Assembly (NCBI GenBank): GCA_043785105.1
Contig: JAYVXO010000239.1
Location: forward strand, 3,739-67,738
DNA from: Fimbriiglobus sp043785105
Lineage (GTDB): Bacteria > Planctomycetota > Planctomycetia > Gemmatales > Gemmataceae
Length of the DNA: 64,000 nt
Reading direction: 5' to 3'
Shown: positions 26,098 to 35,816 of the stretch, piece after piece
How the letters are laid out: each line of letters begins with the position of its first letter
Position numbering within the stretch: position 1 is the stretch's first letter
Notes under the pieces: model-generated
Database searches by the model: none
What the model was told of the DNA's origin: nothing
Seen by the model: the letters and a program-made list of their open reading frames with translations, nothing else
Made by a program: the position numbers and the translations under genes

Positions 26098-27243
26098 ATG
26101 ATGTCGAATCAACCCTGGATGATCGTTGTCGGTGATTTTTCCGAATCCGGGGGTATGGAGCGTGCAAACTTTCAGTTGGCCAAGTATCTGGCTCAAGATC
26201 GTCCCGTGACGCTCGTCAGTCATAGTGTCGTTGATAGCTTGGCGAGCCACCCGAACGTGACCGTTGTGCCAGTGGCCCGTCCGTTCGGAAAGCATATATT
26301 CGGCGAGCCACTTCTCGCCCGGTCCGCATGGAAATCGGCGGAGCGACTATCGCGGCAATTCGCACGTGTCGTTGTCAACGGCGGGAACTGCTTTTGGCCT
26401 GATGTTAATTGGGTCCACTGTGTTCATGCGGCTTTTCCTGCACCTACGGCGGGGAACGTCCTGAACGCGCTAAAAATACGACACACGCATCAACGAAACA
26501 TCCGCCTGGAACGACTAGCGATCCTAAAATCAAAGACAATTATTTGCAACAGTCATCGCACAGCGAATGACGTCGTCAATTTGATTGGGGTCACACCGGA
26601 TCGAGTTCGCGTGGTTTATTTGGGCATAGATCCCCTCCAATTTCCACCGATCACGCCGGAACTTCGCCGGCAAAGTCGGGACAAACTTGGACTTTCTGAG
26701 CGGCCCTGGGTCGGGTTCATCGGCCAACTCGGAAACCGCATCAAAGGCTTTGATAAACTGTACGACGCCTGGGTTAGGCTTTGTAAAACCCCTGGCTGGG
26801 ATGCGAATCTGCTCGTGATTGGTGCGGGGGCCACGCTGCACGATTGGCAACGACGGTCCGCTGCCGATGGCTTGGCGGGTCGCATTCAGTTTTTCGGCTT
26901 CCGGACGGACATCCCGGAGATCATTGCCGCGTGCGACGCCATGATCCAACCGAGCCGTTACGACGCGTATGGTCTCGCCGTTCAGGAAGGGATTTGTCGG
27001 GGGCTTCCCGTCCTGGTTTCACACAACGCGGGCATCTCGGAAAGGTACCCTCCTGAACTCGTCGATCTCGTCATACCCGACCCGGAAGATACGTCTGATA
27101 TTGTCGAGCGGTTATACCATTGGCGACAGAATCTGAATAAGTTGGCCGAACTGACCAAGCCATTTTCCGACCAACTCCGCGCCCATACCTGGGACGACAT
27201 GGCGAAAGAGTTTGTGGCTGCGGTGGGCACAGGAGAATCGTGA
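26098..27243 (+). CDS. Family 4 glycosyltransferase
   Basis: 381 residues. N-lobe MIVVGDFSESGGMERANFQL; C-lobe WVGFIGQLGNRIKGFDKLYDAW, LLVIGAGATLHDWQ, IQFFGFRTDIPEIIAACD and YDAYGLAVQEGICRGLPVLVS. GT-B donor-site residues are kept. It begins ATGATG directly after the polymerase stop, with GAAGGGAAG upstream, and overlaps the following GT by GTGA. Confidence 0.87.
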   Translation: MMSNQPWMIVVGDFSESGGMERANFQLAKYLAQDRPVTLVSHSVVDSLASHPNVTVVPVARPFGKHIFGEPLLARSAWKSAERLSRQFARVVVNGGNCFWPDVNWVHCVHAAFPAPTAGNVLNALKIRHTHQRNIRLERLAILKSKTIICNSHRTANDVVNLIGVTPDRVRVVYLGIDPLQFPPITPELRRQSRDKLGLSERPWVGFIGQLGNRIKGFDKLYDAWVRLCKTPGWDANLLVIGAGATLHDWQRRSAADGLAGRIQFFGFRTDIPEIIAACDAMIQPSRYDAYGLAVQEGICRGLPVLVSHNAGISERYPPELVDLVIPDPEDTSDIVERLYHWRQNLNKLAELTKPFSDQLRAHTWDDMAKEFVAAVGTGES

Positions 27244-28427
27244 AGCCGTTACGAATCGTACTGGTGATGATCGAGGCCCCCATCCCGTTCGGCAGTGCCG
27301 CGTCGCGGTGGTTCTACGTGCTCTATCGGGAACTGGTTGCCCGTGGGCATCACGTGACGGCTTACGCCGCCTGTTCAAAACAGTCCGAGATGGAGGCCGC
27401 ACGAAGCCTGTTTCCTGCCCCGAAATTTGACTTGCGGCTTTACCCGGTTCGCAGTCAATCGGGGCTACGGTCCCGATTGAACACACTGCGTCGGCCACAA
27501 TCTTACATGTTTTCAGCCGAGATGAAAACCGATTTGGAGAACGAGCTGAAACGCGGGTTCGATGTCCTGCATCTGGAACACATCTGGTCGGGGTGGTTGG
27601 GGCTAAACGACACCTCGAAGGCCGTGCTGAGCGTGCTCAGTCTCTATCGAATTGATTTGGCTGACGTGGCAAAATCCCCTAGGATTTTCAACCGACTTCG
27701 GCACTGGTTGCTGCTATGGGGCGAGGTGCGGTTGCTGCGGGCGTATCCTGTGATAATGACGCTGTCCGATCGGCTGAAACTCGGCATTCAAACTGTCAAC
27801 CCCCGAGCCGATATTACCGTGATTCCGCTCGGGATTGATCCGAACCTCTACGAGTACATCCCCGATACTTCGCGGTCCGAACACGCGGTCGTCAGTTTAA
27901 TCGGAAGCATGAACTGGTACCCGAGCCAATCGGCTGCGGTGCGACTCTTGACCCGACTTTGGCCGGCAATCCACGCCCAAATGCCGAACGCGCGCCTTCA
28001 GGTGATTGGGTGGGGGGCGCGAACAGCACTCCGGGATTATCTGGACATGCCAGGCGTCCAGATCGAAGAAAACGTTCCTGAGACGCGCTCCTATTTTGAA
28101 CGGTCGAGCGTGCTGCTGTACGCCCCCGAGCGTGGCAGTGGCATGAAGGTGAAAGTCCTGGAAGCACTCGCCTACGGGGTTCCCGTTGTGACGACGACCG
28201 AAGGGGTCGAAGGCTTGGCTGCGGTCGATGGCATTCACGCCGGGATCAGCGACGACGACCAGGGCTTGATCGACAAAACTGTGGCGCTCTTGAAGGACAG
28301 GACGGCCCAACATCGGCAGCGGGCGGCGGGTCGGGCGCTCCTGGAAACGCAGTGCGGACCTGGGCCAACCGTCGATCAAGTCGAGCGACTGTACGAGCGG
28401 CTGCAATTCGGCGTTCGGGACGTTTGA
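27240..28427 (+). CDS. Family 4 glycosyltransferase
   Basis: 395 residues from GTG 27240, overlapping the previous stop by four bases. N-lobe RIVLVMIEAPIPFGSAASRWFY; C-lobe VVSLIGSMNWYPSQSAAVRLL, ARLQVIGWGARTALRDYL, then LLYAPERGSGMKVKVLEALAYG where K and E fit the donor pocket. This ends in a 'G(S/T)GMK.K.LEA' form found in PelF/WcaI-like GT4 enzymes. Confidence 0.85.
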   Translation: MKPLRIVLVMIEAPIPFGSAASRWFYVLYRELVARGHHVTAYAACSKQSEMEAARSLFPAPKFDLRLYPVRSQSGLRSRLNTLRRPQSYMFSAEMKTDLENELKRGFDVLHLEHIWSGWLGLNDTSKAVLSVLSLYRIDLADVAKSPRIFNRLRHWLLLWGEVRLLRAYPVIMTLSDRLKLGIQTVNPRADITVIPLGIDPNLYEYIPDTSRSEHAVVSLIGSMNWYPSQSAAVRLLTRLWPAIHAQMPNARLQVIGWGARTALRDYLDMPGVQIEENVPETRSYFERSSVLLYAPERGSGMKVKVLEALAYGVPVVTTTEGVEGLAAVDGIHAGISDDDQGLIDKTVALLKDRTAQHRQRAAGRALLETQCGPGPTVDQVERLYERLQFGVRDV

Positions 28428-28454
28428 GATCGGGACCGCATTTTAGGTGAACTC

Positions 28455-29360
28455 ATGCCGTGGCTGAAGCGAACAATCCAAAATGCGATCGCGCTCGGAA
28501 TGCGAGTTCCCGGCCTCCGTCAAATAGTCGGCGGTGCCGCGAGATGGGGCGTCATTCCGCAAGCGGTCTGGCGGCGGATTCCCGTCACCGGGATTGTTCA
28601 CGTGTCGATTGATCCGAACACAGAAATTGTTTATCGCTCCGGACTCATGGACCACCTGGGACGGGCGCTGTTTTTTGGCACCGCGACCGCTTGGGAACCC
28701 GAGATCCTCCGCGTGTTGCCAACCCTCGCCCGCTTAGCTCCCGGCGTCCTGGATGTCGGCGCTCATACTGGTCTGTTTACCTTGATTGCGTTAGCTGCCA
28801 ATCCGAAGGCGCGTGCCGTGGCCGTCGAACCTGTGATGGCCAACGCCCAACTGCTCCATGCGAATCTCGACGCCAACCACATGGCGACACGATGTATCCT
28901 GTGTGTTGCAGCCGTCGCCGATCAACCCGGCGTCGTCTCATTCGATCGCGGCCCGGTTGAAATTCCAATGACCTCGTCGATCCAAACCGCAGCACCCGAC
29001 GCGGACGGTTACCGCGTCCCCGCCGTCAACCTGGACACCATCGCCCGGTGGCTGCCGAGTGTGGATTTGATCAAAGTCGATGTCGAAGGGTTCGAGCATT
29101 TGGTTCTGGCCGGCGGGCGTGAACTGTTTGCCGCCTCGCGGCCCACGTTGATTATTGAATGCCTGCCCGGTTCCCGGATCAGCGAGTTTGATTCGTTTCT
29201 GGACCAACTCGGGTACCAGAGATTCCACTTGTTGCCGAGCCACGCCGAACCAATCGACCGCATCCACCCGACCGCCGACGGCCCCTCGCACAACTACTTG
29301 CTGGCCGCCCGCCCGGAGATCCTGGAGGTTCTGCGAAAGGATTTTGCCAACGCCGGATGA
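28455..29360 (+). CDS. FkbM-family methyltransferase
   Basis: 301 residues; AGGTGA lies just before ATG 28455. Core motifs are GVLDVGAHTGLFTLIALAAN, AVAVEPVMANAQLLHANLD and VDLIKVDVEGFEHLVLAGG. It is the second FkbM enzyme in the cluster and differs clearly from 23122-24015, so the two probably methylate different positions or sugars. Confidence 0.86.
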   Translation: MPWLKRTIQNAIALGMRVPGLRQIVGGAARWGVIPQAVWRRIPVTGIVHVSIDPNTEIVYRSGLMDHLGRALFFGTATAWEPEILRVLPTLARLAPGVLDVGAHTGLFTLIALAANPKARAVAVEPVMANAQLLHANLDANHMATRCILCVAAVADQPGVVSFDRGPVEIPMTSSIQTAAPDADGYRVPAVNLDTIARWLPSVDLIKVDVEGFEHLVLAGGRELFAASRPTLIIECLPGSRISEFDSFLDQLGYQRFHLLPSHAEPIDRIHPTADGPSHNYLLAARPEILEVLRKDFANAG

Positions 29361-29422
29361 AAAGATCACGCGGTATCGGTTCCTAGTTTTCAACACGTGC
29401 CACGACAAAACCAGCGAGCGCA

Positions 29423-30391
29423 ATGGGTATCCTCGAATCTCTCCGGACGTGGTTACGTCAGCACTACGGTTGGCTCCGGTTCCAGGACATCAACCGGGAG
29501 GGCTGGCGGAACGCCTGGGTGCGCTCGCGGATAGTGCCACAGATTTTGCGGACCGCACCGATTCGGACTCGACCGACGGATGAGAATAATGCTTCCGCCG
29601 CGGAGGTCCACGTGTTGCTATGGGATCGAGACCATTTGAACGGGCTGTGGGCGGCGAAATCGTTTTACGCCGCATCGGGTGTCGATTGGCCGTTGTACTG
29701 GCATCAAGCCGGGCGACTCAGTGCCCTTGCTAAGACTCGGCTTCACGCGCACTTTCCCGACAGTCGGTTGATCGACACGGCTACCGCCGACGGGGAAGTG
29801 CAGGCCGCGCTTGACCAGTTACGCTTGCCGACCTGCTGGGCGTCACGCACGAACGCCTTCATGCTGCGGAAGTTAATCGACCCGGTTGTGGTTGGCCGTG
29901 CGGAATACTTGCTGCTCCTGGATACCGATGTCCTGTTTTTTGCGCCGCCGCAGGAGATGTTAGATGCCGTTGCCAACCGCACGCCGATCAGCCAGTTTAA
30001 CCGGGACACCAAGAATTGGTACAACATCACACCTGCGGACGCTAAAGGCCGGTACGGGATCGACTTGCTCGAACGGATCAACGCAGGGTGTGGGTTGGTG
30101 CCGCGTGCCAGCATTGATCTCGTCCTGCTGGAACAGTTACTCGCGGACCCGGACATGCACGCGGTACCGTGGCTAACCGAGCAGACGGCGCAAGCCTTGC
30201 TCGCCAGCAAATACGGCGTGCGTCACCTGCCCGAAACCTACCTCGTGGCAACCACCCCCGGTCTGACGACGGCAGACGGCCGCCCGCTGGTTGCGAAGCA
30301 TTACCCCGGCCACCCGCGGCGGTACCTGTACCAAGAAGGCATGCCATACGTGCTTTCGAGTGGCCTTTTGAAACCAACCAGGGGTGGTTAA
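29423..30391 (+). CDS. Putative GT-A nucleotide-sugar transferase
   Basis: 322 residues, not assignable to a named family with certainty. The central AEYLLLLDTDVLFFAPPQEML holds a DxD motif typical of metal-binding GT-A transferases, followed by FNRDTKNWYNI and INAGCGLVPRAS, as in family 8-like or NTP-transferase proteins. The C-terminus has VAKHYPGHPRRYLY, a possible product-side His. Weak ribosome binding site. A role as a cluster glycosyltransferase is inferred from the DxD and the context. Confidence 0.65.
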   Translation: MGILESLRTWLRQHYGWLRFQDINREGWRNAWVRSRIVPQILRTAPIRTRPTDENNASAAEVHVLLWDRDHLNGLWAAKSFYAASGVDWPLYWHQAGRLSALAKTRLHAHFPDSRLIDTATADGEVQAALDQLRLPTCWASRTNAFMLRKLIDPVVVGRAEYLLLLDTDVLFFAPPQEMLDAVANRTPISQFNRDTKNWYNITPADAKGRYGIDLLERINAGCGLVPRASIDLVLLEQLLADPDMHAVPWLTEQTAQALLASKYGVRHLPETYLVATTPGLTTADGRPLVAKHYPGHPRRYLYQEGMPYVLSSGLLKPTRGG

Positions 30392-30436
30392 GTTTTTGAC
30401 TCACGGCGCATTTTTTAACGGCGTAGGAGGCACGGA

Positions 30437-31195
30437 ATGAAGGGCTTTGTTCGTAGTGCGGTTCGTGCGATGGGCTTTGATATCGTGCGGTATCGTCCGG
30501 TGTCGCAGTCCGAGTCGCTCCCGACTGATCTCTCGGAGAACGACCGCGCAGTTCTCGGACGGATTGTGGGCTACACGATGACCAGCATCGAGCGTCAAGC
30601 ATCACTTGTTCAGGCAGTTCGTTACCTCGTGCGACGAGGCATTGAGGGGTGCTTTGTGGAGTGCGGGGTGTGGCGGGGTGGGAGCAGCATGGCGACGGCC
30701 CTGACCCTCATGCAAGAGGGAGATACCACCCGGCATCTCCACCTGTTCGATACGTTTGAGGGTATGACGCCGCCGACCGATGCCGACAAGACCGCAGACG
30801 GCACGTCTGCCCAAGCACACCTGGAGCAAGACGTGAACAAGACTGGGTACTGGTGTGTGGCCGGTATTGAGGACGTGCAGCGAAACATGAAATCGACGGG
30901 CTATCCCCAAGACCGTATTCACCTCGTGAAGGGGCCAGTCGAGGCAACGATTCCGGAGCGGGCACCCGTTGGGCCGATCGCACTACTGCGGCTCGACACG
31001 GACTGGTACGAGTCTACCCGGCACGAACTCGTCCACCTGTTTCCGCTTCTGGCCGAGGGAGGCGTTCTCATCATCGACGATTATGGCCATTGGGACGGGG
31101 CGAGGAAAGCCGTGGACGAGTACCTGGCGACGCTGGGACGGGGGTTCTACCTGCACCGCATTGATTACACCGGCCGCTTGCTCATCAAGCAATAG
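30437..31195 (+). CDS. TylF/MycF-like O-methyltransferase
   Basis: 252 residues with AGGAGG six bases before ATG 30437. The signature is CFVECGVWRGGSSMATAL, HLFDTFEGMTPPTD, GPIALLRLDTDWYEST and GGVLIIDDYGHWDGARKAVD. The paired aspartates fit the Mg-dependent TylF family (macrocin O-methyltransferase), which methylates sugar hydroxyls. In this cluster a deoxysugar or hexose of the exported glycan is a sensible target. Confidence 0.88.
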   Translation: MKGFVRSAVRAMGFDIVRYRPVSQSESLPTDLSENDRAVLGRIVGYTMTSIERQASLVQAVRYLVRRGIEGCFVECGVWRGGSSMATALTLMQEGDTTRHLHLFDTFEGMTPPTDADKTADGTSAQAHLEQDVNKTGYWCVAGIEDVQRNMKSTGYPQDRIHLVKGPVEATIPERAPVGPIALLRLDTDWYESTRHELVHLFPLLAEGGVLIIDDYGHWDGARKAVDEYLATLGRGFYLHRIDYTGRLLIKQ

Positions 31196-31240
31196 TTCTA
31201 ACGGAAGACTTGGATTTTGACCGACCAGAGAGGGTTACGA

Positions 31241-31939
31241 ATGGCAAGTTGGCGTGGTGTTGTGATGCGATCGCACTTAATGTGGGAGGTTCTTTGCCGA
31301 CCAGCACAGTTGCAAACCTACCCGCGATCCAGCATGGAACTCTTCGAGTTTTTGCGACCCGACATCGAGACCATTCCTGCGATTCCCGACGACCTTCGTG
31401 ACTACCCCCAACCCCCCGCGTCCGCAAACGGGGTCGTGGAAAGTAGCGAACCCGAAGTCTCTCGGACACTGTACACCCTCGCCCGGTTGCAGCGGGCGAA
31501 ACGGGTGGTCGAAGTCGGGGTGTTCCGGGGGTATACCTCCCGACATTTAGCCCATGCGGTCAGTGCGCAGCAAGGCGAGTTGCACTTGGTCGATCTCGAC
31601 CGCGTGGCGATTTCTGCCGCCGAGAAGGCGGTGAGTGGTGTCAAGTCGGTTCGCGTGATGTCCTACCACGGTTTCTCGACCGACCCCGCAATTCTTGCGG
31701 CGGTACCCGACGACATCGACCTGATATATCTCGACGCGGACCACTCCGAGGCCGGGGTCGATGCGGAGTTAGCCGCCTGGGTGCCGAAGTTGCGAATCGG
31801 CGGGATCGTCGGCATTCACGACACCGTGCATTTCGCAGGCGTCTGTCGGGCCGGGAATCGGGTCGCGGCGGAATACCCTGCCGTCACGTTGGCAACGGGG
31901 CGCGGTTGCGGACTGACACTGGTTCGCCGCGACCGATGA
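31241..31939 (+). CDS. Class I SAM-dependent methyltransferase (Methyltransf_24 type)
   Basis: 232 residues from ATG 31241, which has GAGAGGG seven bases upstream; the conserved part begins near the internal MELFEFLRP. Core: RVVEVGVFRGYTSRHLAHA, GELHLVDLDRVA, DIDLIYLDADHSEAGVDAEL, GGIVGIHDTVHFAG. The last motif (D-H and IHD) suggests metal-assisted catalysis as in caffeoyl-CoA or cephalosporin hydroxylase-like enzymes. Overlaps the flippase start by ATGA. Confidence 0.82.
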   Translation: MASWRGVVMRSHLMWEVLCRPAQLQTYPRSSMELFEFLRPDIETIPAIPDDLRDYPQPPASANGVVESSEPEVSRTLYTLARLQRAKRVVEVGVFRGYTSRHLAHAVSAQQGELHLVDLDRVAISAAEKAVSGVKSVRVMSYHGFSTDPAILAAVPDDIDLIYLDADHSEAGVDAELAAWVPKLRIGGIVGIHDTVHFAGVCRAGNRVAAEYPAVTLATGRGCGLTLVRRDR

Positions 31940-33462
31940 GCCGAACCCGCCATTCACTCCGAACTCTCGCCAGCACTTACGGTTTAACGGCGGTCGGTGT
32001 CGCCACCGCGTTCATCGCCACGCCGACGTTGTTACGGCTCCTCGGTGAAGAACGGTTCGGCGTGCTACGGGTTTTGACCGACTGGTTCGGCTACATCGGA
32101 CTACTCGAGCTGGGGATCAGCGGCGCGATTTCGCCGCTATTAGCCACCGCACTGTACCGCCAAGATGCCGCCGCAATTAGCCGCGTCTTGGCCGCCGCGG
32201 TGCGGGCCTACCTCCGGGTCAGCGGTTGGATGGTACTCGCCGGTTTGGCGCTAACCGGCCTCGTAAACCACCTCGTCGCGGTGTCACCCGAACTGACCGT
32301 CGAGTTGCAAGTCGCAGCGGCACTGTCCTGTGCGGCTTTTCTGTTGCTGCCGTTGGGCGTGTTTCGGAGTCTGGCGGACGCGAACCAGCGCGGGTATTTG
32401 GTCAACGGATTTCTGGCGATCCAATCGGTCGTGATCACTGCCACCGCCGTCGGATTTGCAGGCATCGGTTGGGGGCTGCCGGGACAGGTCGCGGCCGTGC
32501 TCTTGGGAACCACGGTTTCCGCACTCGGACTGGCTTGGGTCGGGTTTCGTCGGTTCCCGCACTTGAAACGCACGCGATGGTCAAGCCGGGACGCGGCCGC
32601 CGAAGCCAGTTTGCTCACGCTCAAATGGCCGTCGTTGATCTTCAACCTTTGTGCTAGGCTGAGCATTTTCTCGGATGCGATCATTCTCTCGTTGATACTT
32701 GGGCCTACGACAGTCGTCCCGTACTTTCTGACGCAGCGGCTGATGCTGCTCGCGGGCGGGTACGTCACGGCGTTCGGTAGTGCGAGTTGGGCCGGGTTAG
32801 CCGAGCTGTACCACCACCGCGAGTTCGACCGACTCAACGTCCGGGTTGTTCAACTCACACGGTTCTCCACCGCCCTGGCGTGCGGCGGGTTGGTGGCCAC
32901 GGCGGTCGGCACGCCTGCGTTCGTGCGGCTCTGGGTCGGACCCGAACAATTTCAGGACGACGGGCTCGTTTTCCTCACGATGTTGTTCGTCGTGTTTCAA
33001 AGCCCGGTTGCCGTTTGGGGCTGGGTCATTAACGGCACCGGGAACGTCCGGGCCATCATTCCTTGCATGGTGGTGGGCGCCATATGCAATGTTGTCATCA
33101 GTGTCCTAGCCACACTTTGGGTCGGCCCGATTGGCCCCGCGATCGGCACCGCGTTTCAATACGGCTTTGTCATGACCCTGTGGCTCCCGTTCCTGGTTCG
33201 CCGAATCACGGGAGTTTCGCTTCGCGCGCTTGCCGTGTCCGTCGGCGGCCCGGTCGCGCTGGGAATTCCGTATGGCGCGGTACTGTACGTTCTTGGATTG
33301 GCTTACCCGCCCGATGAATTCCCGGTCCCCAAATGGGGACAGTACCTTTCACTTCTCGTGGCAATGGGTGTCGGAACGCTGGGCTACTTGGTCGTTGCCT
33401 GGTTGCTACTCATTCCTCGGGTTGATCGACTAGAATTTCAGACCCGGTTATTCAGGCGGTAA
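31936..33462 (+). CDS. Wzx-like polysaccharide flippase (MOP superfamily)
   Basis: 508 residues with about 12-14 hydrophobic helices. The N-terminal STYGLTAVGVATAFIATPTLL and GLLELGISGAISPLLATALY are typical of polysaccharide transport proteins of the MOP/MATE superfamily; DANQRGYLVNGFLAIQSV recurs in RfbX-like proteins. It would flip undecaprenyl-linked repeat units to the periplasm for the polymerase at 24811. The chosen ATG overlaps the previous stop. Confidence 0.85.
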   Translation: MSRTRHSLRTLASTYGLTAVGVATAFIATPTLLRLLGEERFGVLRVLTDWFGYIGLLELGISGAISPLLATALYRQDAAAISRVLAAAVRAYLRVSGWMVLAGLALTGLVNHLVAVSPELTVELQVAAALSCAAFLLLPLGVFRSLADANQRGYLVNGFLAIQSVVITATAVGFAGIGWGLPGQVAAVLLGTTVSALGLAWVGFRRFPHLKRTRWSSRDAAAEASLLTLKWPSLIFNLCARLSIFSDAIILSLILGPTTVVPYFLTQRLMLLAGGYVTAFGSASWAGLAELYHHREFDRLNVRVVQLTRFSTALACGGLVATAVGTPAFVRLWVGPEQFQDDGLVFLTMLFVVFQSPVAVWGWVINGTGNVRAIIPCMVVGAICNVVISVLATLWVGPIGPAIGTAFQYGFVMTLWLPFLVRRITGVSLRALAVSVGGPVALGIPYGAVLYVLGLAYPPDEFPVPKWGQYLSLLVAMGVGTLGYLVVAWLLLIPRVDRLEFQTRLFRR

Positions 33463-33468
33463 CTTGAC

Positions 33469-34626
33469 GTGACTTCCAAGTCGGCCTTGATCCCCACGAT
33501 TACGGTTGTGTTTGGCACGCGGCCGGAGGCCATTAAGATGGCGCCGGTGGTGTTGGCGTTGCGGGCGGAGGTGCGGGTGCGGACGGTGGTTTGCGTGACC
33601 GGGCAGCACCGGCAGATGTTGGACCAGATCCTCGGCACGTTTCAGATTACGCCGGACGTGGACCTCAACTTGATGGAGCCGGGGCAAACGCTCGCCGGGC
33701 TGACCGCGAAGACCGTCACGAAACTCGACGTCGTTTTCGCCGCCGACACGCCGAGTTTGATGCTCGTGCAGGGCGACACGACCACGGCGTTTGCGGCGGC
33801 GTTGACGGCGTTTTACCGTCACGTTCCGGTCGGGCACGTGGAAGCCGGACTCCGCACCGGGAACATGGATTCGCCGTGGCCGGAGGAAGCGAACCGGGTG
33901 CTGATTAGCCGATTGGCGGCGTTACACTTTGCCCCCACGGTTGCGACGCGGGACAATTTGTTGCGCGAAAATGTGCCGACGGAGCGGGTGTACATGGTCG
34001 GCAATCCGGTGGTGGATGCGTTGCATCTGGCCCTCAAGCAAATCGACGCCGACCCGCCTGCGATTCCCGGTGTGCCTTTGGAAGTGCTGAACGGCACGCA
34101 GCGAATGGTGCTCATAACCGGGCATCGCCGCGAAAACTTCGGCGGCCAGTTTGAAGAGATTTGTCGGGCGATTGCGGAACTGGCGACGCGCTTTCCGGAT
34201 GTCGCTTTCGTGTACCCCGTTCACCTGAACCCGAACGTGCGCGAGCCAGTCAATCGGATTTTGCGCGATAGCCACCGACCGAATGTCGTGTTGCTCGAAC
34301 CGTTGCCGTACCGCGAATTCATCACGCTGTTTCGCCGCTGCACGCTGGTGCTGTCGGACTCGGGCGGCATTCAGGAGGAAGCGCCGTCACTCGGCAAGCC
34401 GGTGTTACTGATGCGTGACACGACTGAACGGCCGGAGGCCGTCGAAGCGGGCGCGGTGAAGTTGGTGGGCACCGATCGCGCGAAAATAGTTGCGGAAACA
34501 TCCCGGTTGCTGACCGACCCGAAAGCGTATCAAGCGATGGCCACGGTCACGAATCCTTACGGGGACGGTCACGCGGCGGGGCGAATTGTCGCCGCGTGCC
34601 TGCGGTTTCTCCACATCACGCCGTGA
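33469..34626 (+). CDS. wecB: UDP-N-acetylglucosamine 2-epimerase (non-hydrolysing)
   Basis: 385 residues from GTG 33469. Family landmarks: TVVFGTRPEAIKMAPVVLAL, VTGQHRQMLDQIL, VQGDTTTAFAAALTAFY, GHVEAGLRTGNMDSPWPEEA, ITGHRRENFGG, LSDSGGIQEEAPSLGKPVL and RDTTERPEA. It interconverts UDP-GlcNAc and UDP-ManNAc, so the exported glycan may contain ManNAc or a derivative. No wecC dehydrogenase is present, so the uronic acid is not predicted from this cluster alone. Overlaps the next GT by GTGA. Confidence 0.95.
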   Translation: MTSKSALIPTITVVFGTRPEAIKMAPVVLALRAEVRVRTVVCVTGQHRQMLDQILGTFQITPDVDLNLMEPGQTLAGLTAKTVTKLDVVFAADTPSLMLVQGDTTTAFAAALTAFYRHVPVGHVEAGLRTGNMDSPWPEEANRVLISRLAALHFAPTVATRDNLLRENVPTERVYMVGNPVVDALHLALKQIDADPPAIPGVPLEVLNGTQRMVLITGHRRENFGGQFEEICRAIAELATRFPDVAFVYPVHLNPNVREPVNRILRDSHRPNVVLLEPLPYREFITLFRRCTLVLSDSGGIQEEAPSLGKPVLLMRDTTERPEAVEAGAVKLVGTDRAKIVAETSRLLTDPKAYQAMATVTNPYGDGHAAGRIVAACLRFLHITP

Positions 34627-35816
34627 CCACTTCCACCCGAACCTGGCACTTCATCACCGGCGAGTACCCACCCGATCGCGGTGGGGTGGCCGACTACACC
34701 GCGTTGGTTGCCGCAGGCTTGGCGAAGGACGGCTGCGCCGTTCACGTTTGGTCTCCGGGTGAATCCCCCGAGCCGATCGTTGATCCGTCTGGCGTCGTCG
34801 TTCACCGTGTCGCCGGGCGTTTCGATTGGGCAGGGTTGGCGCGGGTGAACCGGGAGTTGAGCAGATGCCCCGAACCGCGAATTCTGTGCGTCCAATACGT
34901 GCCCCATGCGTTCGGGTGGAAGGCGATGAATGTGGTGTTCATCGCCTGGGTCGTGGGCCGGCGGTTGCTGACAAGCGATGAGATTGTCGTGATGTTTCAC
35001 GAAGTGATTTTCCCGTGGGTCCGCCGACCACGGCACCACAACGTCATCGCGTTGGTCACACGGGTCATGGCCGGGGTCTTGGCACGGAGCGGGCACCGGC
35101 TGTTCGTCTCGATCCCGGCATGGGCACCGCTGGTCCGGGCGTTCGGGTTCCTGCGACGGGCCGAAATCACGACGTTGCCAATCCCCTCGACAATCCCGTA
35201 CTCCCCACAGCCCGAGGAAGTTTTTGCACTGCGAGGCCAGTTGTTAACGGCAGGAACCCGGCTCGTCGTCGGCCACTTCGGGACTTACGGTTCGCTGATT
35301 ACCCAGATGCTCGGACCTGTCGTTCGAGACCTGTTGCAGCGCCGGGCGGACGTGGTCGTGGTGCTGTTAGGGGGCAACGGAGGCCGGTGGAAGCACGACC
35401 TGCTTCGGGACCAACCGGCGTGGTCGAACCGCGTCGTGGCGACCGGCGAGTTAACGGCGGCGCAGGTGGCGATTCACCTCCAAGCTTGCGACCTCGTGAT
35501 TCAACCCTACCCCGATGGCGCCAGCGTCCGGCGGACATCGTTGATGGCCGCGTTGGCCAACGGCGTCCCGGTTGTGACGACGACCGGAACACTGTCCGAT
35601 GCGGTATGGTACTCGGGCGTGGTGCCTGCGGTCGCGGTTGAAAAGATTGCCGAGTTCCCAGACGTTGTGTGTCAATTGCTCGATGACACCCAAGCCCGAA
35701 CTCGCGTCGGGCAAGCCGGCGCGAAGCTGTACCAAGACCAATTTACCCTGGAGCGAACGATTTCAATCTTGATGCGCGACGTGCTAGAACGCCGCCAGCC
35801 CGAAAGGGCATCGTGA
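34623..35816 (+). CDS. Family 4 glycosyltransferase
   Basis: 397 residues from GTG 34623 (GTGA overlap with wecB). N-lobe WHFITGEYPPDRGGVADYTAL; C-lobe RLVVGHFGTYGSLITQML, DVVVVLLGGNGGRWKHDLL, AIHLQACDLVIQPYPDGASVRR and SLMAALANGVPVVTT. The usual EX7E is relaxed (PDGASVRRTSLMAAL), so donor specificity may be unusual. Overlaps the next GT start by four bases. Confidence 0.83.
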   Translation: MTTSTRTWHFITGEYPPDRGGVADYTALVAAGLAKDGCAVHVWSPGESPEPIVDPSGVVVHRVAGRFDWAGLARVNRELSRCPEPRILCVQYVPHAFGWKAMNVVFIAWVVGRRLLTSDEIVVMFHEVIFPWVRRPRHHNVIALVTRVMAGVLARSGHRLFVSIPAWAPLVRAFGFLRRAEITTLPIPSTIPYSPQPEEVFALRGQLLTAGTRLVVGHFGTYGSLITQMLGPVVRDLLQRRADVVVVLLGGNGGRWKHDLLRDQPAWSNRVVATGELTAAQVAIHLQACDLVIQPYPDGASVRRTSLMAALANGVPVVTTTGTLSDAVWYSGVVPAVAVEKIAEFPDVVCQLLDDTQARTRVGQAGAKLYQDQFTLERTISILMRDVLERRQPERAS